A DNA stretch of 64,000 nucleotides from Streptomyces sp. SCSIO 75703 (lineage in GTDB: Bacteria > Actinomycetota > Actinomycetes > Streptomycetales > Streptomycetaceae). The position numbers and the translations under genes were made by a program. The notes beneath the pieces were generated by a model. The model had not been told where the DNA came from, searched no databases, and worked only from the letters and a program-made list of their open reading frames with translations. Positions 8,460 through 16,402 of the stretch are shown one piece after another. The stretch lies in contig NZ_CP144555.1 of the NCBI RefSeq assembly GCF_036607905.1, forward strand, positions 992,001-1,056,000, read 5' to 3'. How positions within the stretch are numbered: position 1 is the stretch's first letter; each line of letters opens with the position of its first letter.

Positions 8460-8690
8460 ATGACCGCTTCCCCCGACGCCCCGACGACCCCGTCCGCGGG
8501 TCCGGACCGCACCGAGCCGGCCCTGCGCTTCCTGGGCGGTGCGCCGTCCGCCGAGGAGATCGCCGCGGTGACCGCCGCGCTGCTGAGCCTTCGCCGCGTT
8601 CCGGCGCGCGAGCCGGGCGGGCCGGGTTCCGCGCCCCGGTGGAGAGCGCCGCTCCCCTACCGGCCGCCCGGAAGCTGGGCGGCGCGGTGA
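8460..8690 (+). CDS. Acyl-CoA carboxylase epsilon subunit
   Basis: A 76-residue protein following the carboxylase by 61 bp. It shows the pattern of actinobacterial AccE/PccE: a Pro/Thr/Ser-rich N-terminus, then LRFLGGAPSAEEIAAVTA (about 22-39), an Ala/Leu helix and a W-x-APLP ending. Epsilon subunits dock on the beta hexamer and raise activity with the alpha subunit. Position and length fit the family, although such short proteins are recognised mainly by context. Confidence 0.85.
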   Translation: MTASPDAPTTPSAGPDRTEPALRFLGGAPSAEEIAAVTAALLSLRRVPAREPGGPGSAPRWRAPLPYRPPGSWAAR

Positions 8691-8765
8691 AGCCGTTTCC
8701 CGGGATCGCCGGACGTGTACCGGCCCTGGAACAACTCCCCTCCGACAGAAGGATGTAGAGCACTG

Positions 8766-9530
8766 ATGACGGACGAATTCCGGGAGACCGGAGCCTGGAT
8801 CCGGCGCTTCCACCCGGCGCCGCACGCCCGCGGCCGCCTGGTCTGCTTCCCCCACGCGGGCGGTTCGGCCACCTACTACTTCCCGGTGGCGCACGCGCTG
8901 TCCCCGGCGACGGACGTCCTCGCCATCCAGTACCCCGGCCGCCAGGACCGCAGGACCGAACCCTGTGTCGAGGACATCGAGGAGCTGGCCGGTCTCATCG
9001 TCGAGGAGCTGCGGCCCTGGGGGGACGTTCCGCTGACCTTCTTCGGCCACAGCATGGGGGCCACGGTGGCCTTCGAGGTCGCCCGCAGGCTGGAGGCGGA
9101 GGGGACACCGCCGCTCGCGCTCTTCGTCTCGGGGCGCCGAGCGCCCTCACGGGTGCGCGAGGAGACCGTGCACCTGGCGGACGACGACCGCCTCATCGAC
9201 GACATCACCCGGCTCAGCGGGACGGATTCGGCGGTGCTGAGTGATCCCGAGATCCTGCGCATGATCCTTCCCGCGATCCGCAGCGACTACAAGGCCGCGG
9301 AGACCTACCGCTTCCGGCCCGGCCCGCCGCTCGGCTCGGAGGTGGTGGCGCTCGTCGGTGACCACGATCCGCAGGTGACCGTCGAGGAGGCCGGCTCCTG
9401 GCGCGAGCACACCACGGGGCCGTTCGAGCTGAAGGTGTACCCCGGCGGCCACTTCTTCCTCGACGCGCACATGCCGGCGATCCTCGACCTGATCCGCGGA
9501 CGCCTGGACGTGGCCGCCCTGGGCACCTGA
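8766..9530 (+). CDS. Type II (editing) thioesterase
   Basis: A 254-residue alpha/beta hydrolase of the PKS/NRPS external thioesterase family. It has RLVCFPHAGGSATYY near the N-terminus, nucleophile serine 96 in GHSMG, an acid at D199/D201 (GDHDP) and histidine 229 in GGHFFL. These enzymes clear mis-primed or decarboxylated acyl groups from carrier proteins, so it supports a nearby PKS. ATG 8766 matches the usual N-terminus; the upstream GAAGGA is rather distant, so the start is slightly uncertain. A strong hairpin follows the stop. Confidence 0.93.
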   Translation: MTDEFRETGAWIRRFHPAPHARGRLVCFPHAGGSATYYFPVAHALSPATDVLAIQYPGRQDRRTEPCVEDIEELAGLIVEELRPWGDVPLTFFGHSMGATVAFEVARRLEAEGTPPLALFVSGRRAPSRVREETVHLADDDRLIDDITRLSGTDSAVLSDPEILRMILPAIRSDYKAAETYRFRPGPPLGSEVVALVGDHDPQVTVEEAGSWREHTTGPFELKVYPGGHFFLDAHMPAILDLIRGRLDVAALGT

Positions 9531-9569
9531 GCCGCTCTCGGGCGGCGGCTCACCGCCGACGGTGTGGGA

Positions 9570-9615
9570 CTCCGAGCACGCGGGCCGCCAGGGCCCCGGC
9601 CCCGCGTGCTCGGAG
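9570..9615. terminator. 15-bp perfect hairpin after the carboxylase-thioesterase operon
   Basis: CTCCGAGCACGCGGG (9570-9584) pairs perfectly with CCCGCGTGCTCGGAG (9601-9615) across a 16-nt loop, 39 bp after the thioesterase stop. There is no U-tract, as is common for actinobacterial terminators. Confidence 0.8.
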
Positions 9616-9678
9616 GCGCGGGACGGATGCGTTCCGGACAGAGTCCCGCTACCCCCACCAGAATTCAGACGACCGTAT

Positions 9679-9692
9679 TAGACTAACGTCTA
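9679..9692. promoter_or_regulatory. Palindromic operator candidate upstream of the PqqD-like gene
   Basis: TAGAC-TAAC-GTCTA is a perfect 5+5 palindrome in a locally AT-rich stretch of the 325-bp gap 9531-9855, which otherwise holds only the terminator. The layout is typical of TetR-family operators, and a TetR gene lies next door at 10178-10792. No matching copy was noticed next to the TetR promoter. Confidence 0.5.
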
Positions 9693-9855
9693 TTGCGGCG
9701 TAGGGGCGGCCTGTCCTCCTGAGCCGACGTGCCAGGCAGTCCCGGTCGGACCCGCGAGTCGCCGGATGGACAGTCGTCCAGCCCATCCGCGTACACGGTC
9801 ACCCTCCTCCTCACGGATCGCTGTCACCGACCGGCCATCGACAACGGAGGCCCGA

Positions 9856-10125
9856 ATGCCGGTACGACCAGAACGCGGCGTCACCTCGTACGTCACCGAG
9901 GACGGGTGCCTGGAGTTCCTCACCGAGGCGAACGGCACCAGCTACCGGTGCGGCCCCGTCGCCACCGCCATGTGGATCGCCCTGCGTCAGCACGGCGGGC
10001 GGCTCGGCCCGGCCGCCGAGATGCTGGCCGAGCTGTGGAGCACCGATCCGGAGAACACCCGTACCGACATGGACATCTGGGTGGGCGAGCTGAAGGACGC
10101 CTGCCTGGTGCGCGACGAACCCTGA
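9856..10125 (+). CDS. PqqD-like protein (RiPP recognition element fold), stand-alone
   Basis: An 89-residue protein whose layout matches the PqqD family: an N-terminal beta region (TSYVTEDGCLEFLTEANG), then CGPVATAMWIAL, a long middle helix rich in Ala and Leu, and a C-terminal helix ending ELKDACLV. GGAGG five bases before ATG 9856 fixes the start. PqqD domains bind leader peptides for RiPP enzymes, but no precursor peptide, radical SAM enzyme, cyclase or protease is seen nearby. It lies between the PKS thioesterase and the cluster regulators, downstream of a palindromic operator candidate. Its role in a polyketide locus is unexplained; it may bind a carrier protein or peptide substrate. Confidence 0.75.
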   Translation: MPVRPERGVTSYVTEDGCLEFLTEANGTSYRCGPVATAMWIALRQHGGRLGPAAEMLAELWSTDPENTRTDMDIWVGELKDACLVRDEP

Positions 10126-10177
10126 CCGGACGGCCGAGCCGGGCCCGCACCCCGCACCCGGCCCCGACCGAGCGCGT

Positions 10178-10792
10178 TCAGGAGGACGGACCCGAGCCGG
10201 TGGTGGCGCCCTGCTGGAGCGCCAGGATGGCCCGCATCGCCTCGGCCAGGTCGCGCCCCGAGGGCGCGGTCTCCGGCGAGAACATCCAGAGCGACATCAC
10301 CCCGTTGAGCAACGCGGCGTAGAACCGGCCGAGGGTGACCGCCATCTGCTCGTCGACCTCGCTCTCGTCCACGCCGTGGAAGAGCGCCACCAGCGCGGAC
10401 CAGCCGAACGGCTGCGCCTTGGCGAGGCCCTCACGCATCTGGGGCAGACTCTCCGCGTGGACCGCGACCTCCACGCTCAGCGCCCACAGGGGCTTGCGCG
10501 CGGGGAACAGCTCGACGATGTGGTTCCACACCATCTCGAAGCGCTCGATCGGCGAGGAGGCGGAGTCCAGGTCGACACCGGCCGCGGTGCCCGGCTCGAA
10601 CTCGTCGCCCCACTCCCGCATCGCCTGGACATACGCCTCGACCAGCAGGGCGTCCTTGGAGCCGTAGTGATAGCCGATGGACGCCAGATTGGTGCCGGAC
10701 GCGGCCACGATGTCCCGTGCACTCGTCCGGGCGAACCCCTTCTCCAGCAGGCAGCGCTTCGCGCCCTCCAGAAGATCTTCTCGGTGACCCAC
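10178..10792 (-). CDS. TetR-family transcriptional regulator
   Basis: A 204-residue repressor. The N-terminal helix-turn-helix is clear (about residues 13-50): GFARTSARDIVAASG followed by ASIGYHYGSKDALL, the family signature. The C-terminal ligand domain is mostly helical and gives no clue to the ligand. GTG 10792 has GAGGG upstream. It is convergent with the PqqD-like gene and divergent from the LAL regulator. It probably controls a neighbour through the palindrome at 9679-9692, which is inference. Confidence 0.93.
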   Translation of the reverse strand: MGHREDLLEGAKRCLLEKGFARTSARDIVAASGTNLASIGYHYGSKDALLVEAYVQAMREWGDEFEPGTAAGVDLDSASSPIERFEMVWNHIVELFPARKPLWALSVEVAVHAESLPQMREGLAKAQPFGWSALVALFHGVDESEVDEQMAVTLGRFYAALLNGVMSLWMFSPETAPSGRDLAEAMRAILALQQGATTGSGPSS

Positions 10793-11152
10793 AGCACCAC
10801 CCTCGCCTCGAACCGTCTGGGCATCCTAAGGGCTCCGGAGCGATCGAACTCCCCGAGGTCCGCAGAACCGTTGCCCGCGCCGGCGCACGCGTCCCCGCCC
10901 CGGCGAGGGTGCGGCCTGCGGGCACGCGGGCTCGTGCGGACCTGGACGTACCGGCGCGGCTCCGCGGCATCGCGGTGGCCGGTCCCAGCCTCCGCCGCGC
11001 CGTGCGGACTTGGGCGGGCACGGCGTCGACGGGGCCGATTCCGTGCGGGTCCGGCCTCACCGGCCCTTGCGCGCGTCCACAACCGGAAGCCGTCGGTCCC
11101 AAGATCCGCCGGACAAGCCCTAGAGGTTGAGGCGTGCGTGCGCCACACTCAT

Positions 11153-11195
11153 CGCGTGTGAGGTACGCACAAGCGTTTCATGTAGGGCACACGCG
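11153..11195. promoter_or_regulatory. 8-bp inverted repeat in the TetR/LAL intergenic region
   Basis: CGCGTGTG (11153-11160) is mirrored by CACACGCG (11188-11195) with 27 bases between, 65 bp upstream of the LAL start. The 467-bp divergent gap 10793-11259 contains no gene that I can see. It also holds TCCTAAGGG at 10824-10832, related to the repeats at 6475-6682. It is a candidate binding site for one of the flanking regulators. Confidence 0.4.
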
Positions 11196-11259
11196 TTCCA
11201 CCGGGACACTTCCCCGGGCGGGGACATACCAATCTGCAGTGTGGGGTACGGGGGACAGA

Positions 11260-13968
11260 GTGGCATTGGCCGAAAGAGAGCCGGAAGTCCAGGCGTTGCG
11301 CACCGCGCTGGACGAGTGCAGGTACGGCGCGGCCCGTATCGTCCTCATCGAGGGCGCCGCCGGATGCGGCAAGAGCGAGTTGATCGACACCCTCGCCGAA
11401 TGGACCGACGCGGGCGAGGACCGGGCCCTGCGGGCGTTCGGCTCCCCGGCCGAGCGGGATCTGCCGCTCGGCCTGATCCAGCAACTCGTCGCGGACGCGC
11501 CGGCCGGTGAACTCCCCGAAGTCCGCATGCCACCTGACGGCTGGTCACAGGTCAGCGCGATGCGCGAGTTCCAGACGGCCCTGGAGCGGTTGAGCACCGC
11601 CACTCCGCTGGTCGTCTCCGTCGACGACGTGCACCACGCGGACAGCGCCTCCCTGTGCTATCTCCAGCACATCGTCCGGCACAGCCGCTCCACCAGGATG
11701 CTGCTGGTGTTCACCGCACCGCCGCACCAGGCCGGCCAGGACGCCTCCTTCCGCACCGAGTTGCTCCGCAGCCGCAACGTCCGGCGCATCCGGCTGCGGC
11801 GGCTCAGCGCCGAGGGCTCCAGGCGCGTCGCGGCCGGCTCCCCGGGTCCCACGCCGTGCGAGGCGCTGTCCGCCGAGTTCCACACGATCAGCGGCGGCAA
11901 CCCGCTGCTGCTGCGGGCCCTCCTGGAGGAGTACCGCTCCGCCCCGACCGGAACCGGCGCTTTCCGGCCCGAGCAGGGCGGGCTGTTCGCCCAGGCCGTG
12001 CTCACCTGCCTGCTGCACAGCGGGCCGCACATGCTCGACCTCGGCGCGGCGCTCGCCGTGCTGGGCGACGGGTACACACCGGAACGGGCAGGCCGGCTGC
12101 TGGAGGTTCCGGCCGTCGCCGTCGCACAGTCCGTGGCCTCGCTGGCCGCCTCCGGAATCCTGGACGGGCACCGGTTCCCGCATCCGCACACCGAGACCGC
12201 GATCCTGGACCAGGTGCCCGCCGACGTGCTGGCCAGCCTGCACCTGGGCACCGCCGAACTCCTGCACCTGGCGGGCGAGTCCGCGAGGGCCGTCTCCGGA
12301 CACCTGCTCGCCGCCGCCCGGCTGGGCGGCTCGCCCGCCGACGTGCCCTGGGCCGTCGACGTACTGCGGGAGGCCACCGAGGACCTGCTGACGCACCAGG
12401 ACCCCGCCCGTGCCACGAACGCGCTCGAACTCGCTCACGAGCTCAGCCACGACGAGCAGCAACGGGCCGATATCAAGATCCGGCTCGCCGCCGTCACCTG
12501 GCGCGTCAATCCGGGGCGGGCGGAGAAGCACCTCTCCGCTCCGCTCGCCATGCTTCGCTCCGGCCGCCTGGCCGCCGAACGCCTGGCGCCCCTGGCCGAA
12601 CTCCTCACCTGCCAGGGCCGGATAGCCGAGGCGGCCGAGGTCCGCGCCCAGATCCTCAGAGTGAGCGTGGCGAGCGAGCCCGGTGGCCACGAGGGCCCGG
12701 GGTACGGGTCCCGTACGGACGATCCGGCGGGCGCGCTCCACCTGCGGATCGACCACCCGGGAGGGCACGGCGAGGAAAGACCCATGGCCGGCTCCGACGG
12801 CGCCGCCTGGACGACGGCGGCCGAGCGGTTCCTGCGCACGACCGTCCTCAGCGACGACACCCTGGAACCGGTCATGCGCGCCCTGCGGTCCCTCATCTAC
12901 TCCGGAAACCCGGAACGCGCCGCCGTCTGCTGCCGTGAACTGATCGCCGAGGCCCAAAGGCAGAACGCCCTCGCCTGGCAGGCCCTGTTCTCCTCGGCGC
13001 TCGCCACGGTCCTGCTGCGCCTGAGCGATCTGCACGCCGCCGAGGAGTACGCACGCCGTGCGCTGGACTGCCTGCCCGAACAGAGCAGCAGCGCGTTCAT
13101 CGGGAGTCCCACGGCCACGCTCATCAGGGCGCGCACCCTCATGGGGGACCACGCGGCGGTGGCCCGCCAGCTCCGCCAGCCGGTCGCGGACACGCTGTTC
13201 AAGAGCACCCACGGTCTGTCCTACCTGCGCGCGCGTGGCCTCTACCTCATAGCGACTCACCAACTGCACGCCGCCCTGGGCGACTTCCTGGAAGCGGGCC
13301 GGCTCGCCAGGAGCTGGGGCATGGACCGGCCGGCGATGCTGCCCTGGCGCACGGACGCGGCGGAGACGCTGTTCCGGCTCGGCGAGACGCAGCGCGCCAA
13401 GGCACTCGTGGACCAGCAGTTCACCGACCCCGACGCGCGCAAGCCCTGGGTGCGCGGCATCAGCCTGCGTCTGCGCGCGGTGACCTCGGACCCGCGCCGG
13501 CGGCTCTCGCTCCTCAACCAGTCCGTCGACGAACTGAGCCGCTCCGGCGACCGGGTGGAGCTGGCACGCTCCCTCGCGGCGCTGGGACGTTCCCTGCGGG
13601 CCACAGGCGAACCCTCCCGCGCCGACGCGGTGATCCGGCGGGCCTGGAACCTGGCCCGGGAGTGCGGCGCCGAGTCGCTGCGCGAGGAGATCTGCCCCGA
13701 ACTCAACCGACAGGACCGGATGCGGGAGCGGATCGTCCCGGCGGAGTGCCGCGTGGACGTGGACACGAAGCTCAGCGACTCCGAGCGCAGGGTGGCCACC
13801 CTCGCGGCGAGCGGCTACACCAACCGGGAGATCTCCCTGAAGCTGCACATCACCGTCAGCACCGTGGAACAGCACCTCACGCGCGTGTACCGCAAGCTCA
13901 ACATCACGCGACGACAGGATCTGCCGGTGGACCTCCAGCTCACGTTCTCCACGGCCGAGGCGGTCTGA
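11260..13968 (+). CDS. LAL-family (large ATP-binding LuxR) pathway regulator
   Basis: A 902-residue regulator of the MalT/LAL type. It has an N-terminal ATPase with Walker A EGAAGCGKSE at about 31-40 and Walker B-like VVSVDDVHHADS, a long helical middle with TPR-like repeats, and a C-terminal LuxR DNA-binding domain (about 835-890) with LSDSERRVATLAASGYTNR and TVEQHLTRVYRKL. LAL proteins usually activate macrolide and macrolactam clusters. GTG 11260 has GGGGA just upstream and begins the family-like sequence; in-frame alternatives are GTG 11239 and 11134. No TTA codon was seen. Confidence 0.94.
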   Translation: MALAEREPEVQALRTALDECRYGAARIVLIEGAAGCGKSELIDTLAEWTDAGEDRALRAFGSPAERDLPLGLIQQLVADAPAGELPEVRMPPDGWSQVSAMREFQTALERLSTATPLVVSVDDVHHADSASLCYLQHIVRHSRSTRMLLVFTAPPHQAGQDASFRTELLRSRNVRRIRLRRLSAEGSRRVAAGSPGPTPCEALSAEFHTISGGNPLLLRALLEEYRSAPTGTGAFRPEQGGLFAQAVLTCLLHSGPHMLDLGAALAVLGDGYTPERAGRLLEVPAVAVAQSVASLAASGILDGHRFPHPHTETAILDQVPADVLASLHLGTAELLHLAGESARAVSGHLLAAARLGGSPADVPWAVDVLREATEDLLTHQDPARATNALELAHELSHDEQQRADIKIRLAAVTWRVNPGRAEKHLSAPLAMLRSGRLAAERLAPLAELLTCQGRIAEAAEVRAQILRVSVASEPGGHEGPGYGSRTDDPAGALHLRIDHPGGHGEERPMAGSDGAAWTTAAERFLRTTVLSDDTLEPVMRALRSLIYSGNPERAAVCCRELIAEAQRQNALAWQALFSSALATVLLRLSDLHAAEEYARRALDCLPEQSSSAFIGSPTATLIRARTLMGDHAAVARQLRQPVADTLFKSTHGLSYLRARGLYLIATHQLHAALGDFLEAGRLARSWGMDRPAMLPWRTDAAETLFRLGETQRAKALVDQQFTDPDARKPWVRGISLRLRAVTSDPRRRLSLLNQSVDELSRSGDRVELARSLAALGRSLRATGEPSRADAVIRRAWNLARECGAESLREEICPELNRQDRMRERIVPAECRVDVDTKLSDSERRVATLAASGYTNREISLKLHITVSTVEQHLTRVYRKLNITRRQDLPVDLQLTFSTAEAV

Positions 13969-14482
13969 GCTCCGGCCGGTCCCGCACGGCGCTCACACCC
14001 TCCGGACCCGCACCCCCCCCCACACCGCACCCCGGCGCGCCGCAGACCCTGCGGCGCGCTGCCGCGTCCGGACCACCGCTCTCGCCCGCGGGTCCCGTCG
14101 GCACGATCGGCACGATCGGCACGATCGGCACGAGGAGAGGTCCCGGTCCACAGGGCCCCCGCGTGCGGCGCCACCCCGACACCAAGGAAGACAACGGGAG
14201 CAAACGGGGCCACTGAGCGGCGAGCGCGGTGGGGCACCAACGCGTTTCGGGCCGGATTCCCCCCGGCTCTCGCCGGCCCTGGGCGCCCGGGGCCGGCACG
14301 GGGTGAGGGAACGCCGAGGTCGCGCCGCACCAGTCCGGTGGCGGGGGCGGGGCGCGGGCGTCGCGCGGACCCCGCTCTTCCATCGCCTTTTGTGATGAAC
14401 GGACCCGGCCACCGTGTCCGGCGCCCTCCGGTACCGGTTCTCCACCCCGGCGACCGACGCCGTGAGAGTGAGGGAGAACCCG
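13969..14482. other. 514-bp gap between loci, with four copies of TCGGCACGA
   Basis: There is no convincing coding sequence. It contains a short tandem array, TCGGCACGA four times perfectly at 14098-14133, and a GCCGGCCC/GGGCCGGC stem at 14272-14297. This gap separates the LAL regulator from the next locus and is a natural boundary for the polyketide cluster. Confidence 0.7.
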
Positions 14483-16402
14483 ATGCTGCGAGGCCACCAC
14501 GACAGGAGGCCGTCCCCCGTGCCCGTACCCCCGGGAGAGGCGGTGCAGGAACCCCCCGGCGCCACGCCCCCCGGCACCGCGTCGCCCGGCACCATGCCCC
14601 CCGGCGCGGCTGCCCCGGGTGCGCAGCGCACCGGAGTGGCCCGCACCGTCCCGGTCCCCCCGGTCCCCGCCGCCCGGGTACCGGCGCCCGAGGGCACGGC
14701 CGTCGCGGTGGCCTCCGCTCTGCTGCGCCGCACGTTCCCGCCGCACGGCGGGGCCGGCGAGGCGTCCTGGTCCGTCGGCGGCCCGGGCCCCGTGGAGATC
14801 GACGCCGGCGACGAACGCGCCGTCCAGGCCGCGTGCGGGGTCATGCACGTGCACGGCCGGGCCACCGGCGCCCCCCGGCCGCTGACCGCCGACTACGTGT
14901 CCACGGTGACCGGTGTGCTCGCCGCCCAGGGCGCCACCGCCTGCCTCCTCGCCCGGCTGCGCGGACGTCCGGGCCTGCGCGCGCGCACCTCGCTCGCCCA
15001 GGGCGCGCTGCTCTCCGTCGGCCAGTACCTCGCCGCCGCCACCGCGCCGGACGCCGGCCCCGACGCCACCGGCGACGGTCTCGCCACGCTCACCACCGCC
15101 GACGGGGTGCGCGTCGAGATCGAGACGCTGGACCCCCTCGCGTGGAGCGGCTTCTGGCGGCGCCTCGGCGTCGACGCGCGGACCGCGGGGCGCGGCTGGG
15201 GCCCCTTCCAGCGCCGGTTCGGCACCGCGGCCTGCCCGCTGCCCGGGGAACTGCGGGCCGCGCTGCGCCGCACCCCGCTGCGCGCGGTCGCCGCGGCCGC
15301 CGCGGAGAGCGGCGTGGCACTGGCGGAGGTCCCGGACACCACCGCCGCCCCCGCCCTGGTCCCCTGGACCCTCTCGCCCGCGGGCCACCGCCCCGTCCCC
15401 CCGCCGGGCCGTCCGCCGCACGAACCTCCCCCCGCCGGCGGGGAGTCACCGCCGCTCGCCGGGTTCCGCGTGGTCGAGTCGACGCGGCGGGTGCAGGGGC
15501 CGCTGGCCGGGCACGTGCTGCGGCTGCTCGGCGCCGACGTCGTCCGGATCGAGCCGCCCGGCGGCGACCCCCTGCGCGGGCTCCCGCCGATGGCCGGCGA
15601 CTGTTCGGCCCGCTTCTCCGCGCTCAACCTCGGCAAGACGGTGACGCAGGCCGACCTCACCACGGCCCGCGGCCGGGAGACGGTCCGCGAACTGGTCGCC
15701 GGCGCCGACGCGTTCGTGCACAACTGGGCCCCGGGCAAGGCGGGCGCGTACGGCCTGGACGCCCACGCCCTGCACGCCGTGCGCCCCGGCCTGGTGTACG
15801 CCTGCGCCTCCGGCTTCGGCGACGCCCTCGGCGCCTCGCCCCCGATCGGCACCGACTACCTCGCCCAGGTGCACGGCGGGCTCGCCGCCGCCCTGCGTCC
15901 CGCGGGCGAGCCGCCCGCCCCGTCCCTGATGACCGTCACCGACGTGCTCGGCGGCCTCGTCCTCGCGCAGGCCGTCCTCGCCGGGCTGACGGTGCGGGAG
16001 CGGACCGGGCACGGCTGCCGCGCCGAGTCGTCGCTGCTGTCGGCCGCCGCGCTGGTCCCCCGGCCGCCGGGGCGGGTCGCGCTCGCCCCGCTGGACCTGC
16101 CGCTGCCCACCGCCGACGGCCTGCTCTGCCTGGGCGCCCACGCCCGCTCCCACCCGGCGGCGGTGGCGTACGCCGTCGGCGCCCGGAACGCGGAGGCGGT
16201 GCCGGCCCGGCTCCGCACCGGCGGGACGGGGGCGTGGCTCGGGCGGTTGCGCGAGGCCGGCCTGCCGTCGGTGCCGGTCTGCACCGACCTCGCCGGGCTC
16301 CCCGCCGACCCCGCCTTCGCGCGGGCCGTCGTGGCCCCGGACGCCTCGGTGCGGCACGCCCGGCCCGCCCGCCCCTGGGAGTTCGAGGAGGCGGGCGCGT
16401 GA
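14483..16402 (+). CDS. Family III CoA-transferase (CaiB/BaiF type), two-lobed
   Basis: A 639-residue protein. Residues from about 315 on match the family III CoA-transferase fold: LAGFRVVESTRRVQGPLAGH, LLGADVVRIEPPGGDPLRG, LNLGKTV, and the probable catalytic aspartate D458 in GTDYLAQ. The first 300 residues look like a degenerate second copy of the domain after a Pro-rich leader. Such enzymes move CoA between acyl groups through an aspartyl anhydride. ATG 14483 has AGGGAG five to six bases upstream. The stop overlaps the next ligase start (GTGA), so the two act together, perhaps as an acyl-CoA supply pair; the acyl group is unknown. Confidence 0.85.
   Translation: MLRGHHDRRPSPVPVPPGEAVQEPPGATPPGTASPGTMPPGAAAPGAQRTGVARTVPVPPVPAARVPAPEGTAVAVASALLRRTFPPHGGAGEASWSVGGPGPVEIDAGDERAVQAACGVMHVHGRATGAPRPLTADYVSTVTGVLAAQGATACLLARLRGRPGLRARTSLAQGALLSVGQYLAAATAPDAGPDATGDGLATLTTADGVRVEIETLDPLAWSGFWRRLGVDARTAGRGWGPFQRRFGTAACPLPGELRAALRRTPLRAVAAAAAESGVALAEVPDTTAAPALVPWTLSPAGHRPVPPPGRPPHEPPPAGGESPPLAGFRVVESTRRVQGPLAGHVLRLLGADVVRIEPPGGDPLRGLPPMAGDCSARFSALNLGKTVTQADLTTARGRETVRELVAGADAFVHNWAPGKAGAYGLDAHALHAVRPGLVYACASGFGDALGASPPIGTDYLAQVHGGLAAALRPAGEPPAPSLMTVTDVLGGLVLAQAVLAGLTVRERTGHGCRAESSLLSAAALVPRPPGRVALAPLDLPLPTADGLLCLGAHARSHPAAVAYAVGARNAEAVPARLRTGGTGAWLGRLREAGLPSVPVCTDLAGLPADPAFARAVVAPDASVRHARPARPWEFEEAGA

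Noticed and set aside
1..13968. Acyl carrier protein or PKS module within the left region
   Set aside because: No phosphopantetheine-type or ketosynthase motif was found; these must lie left of the window.
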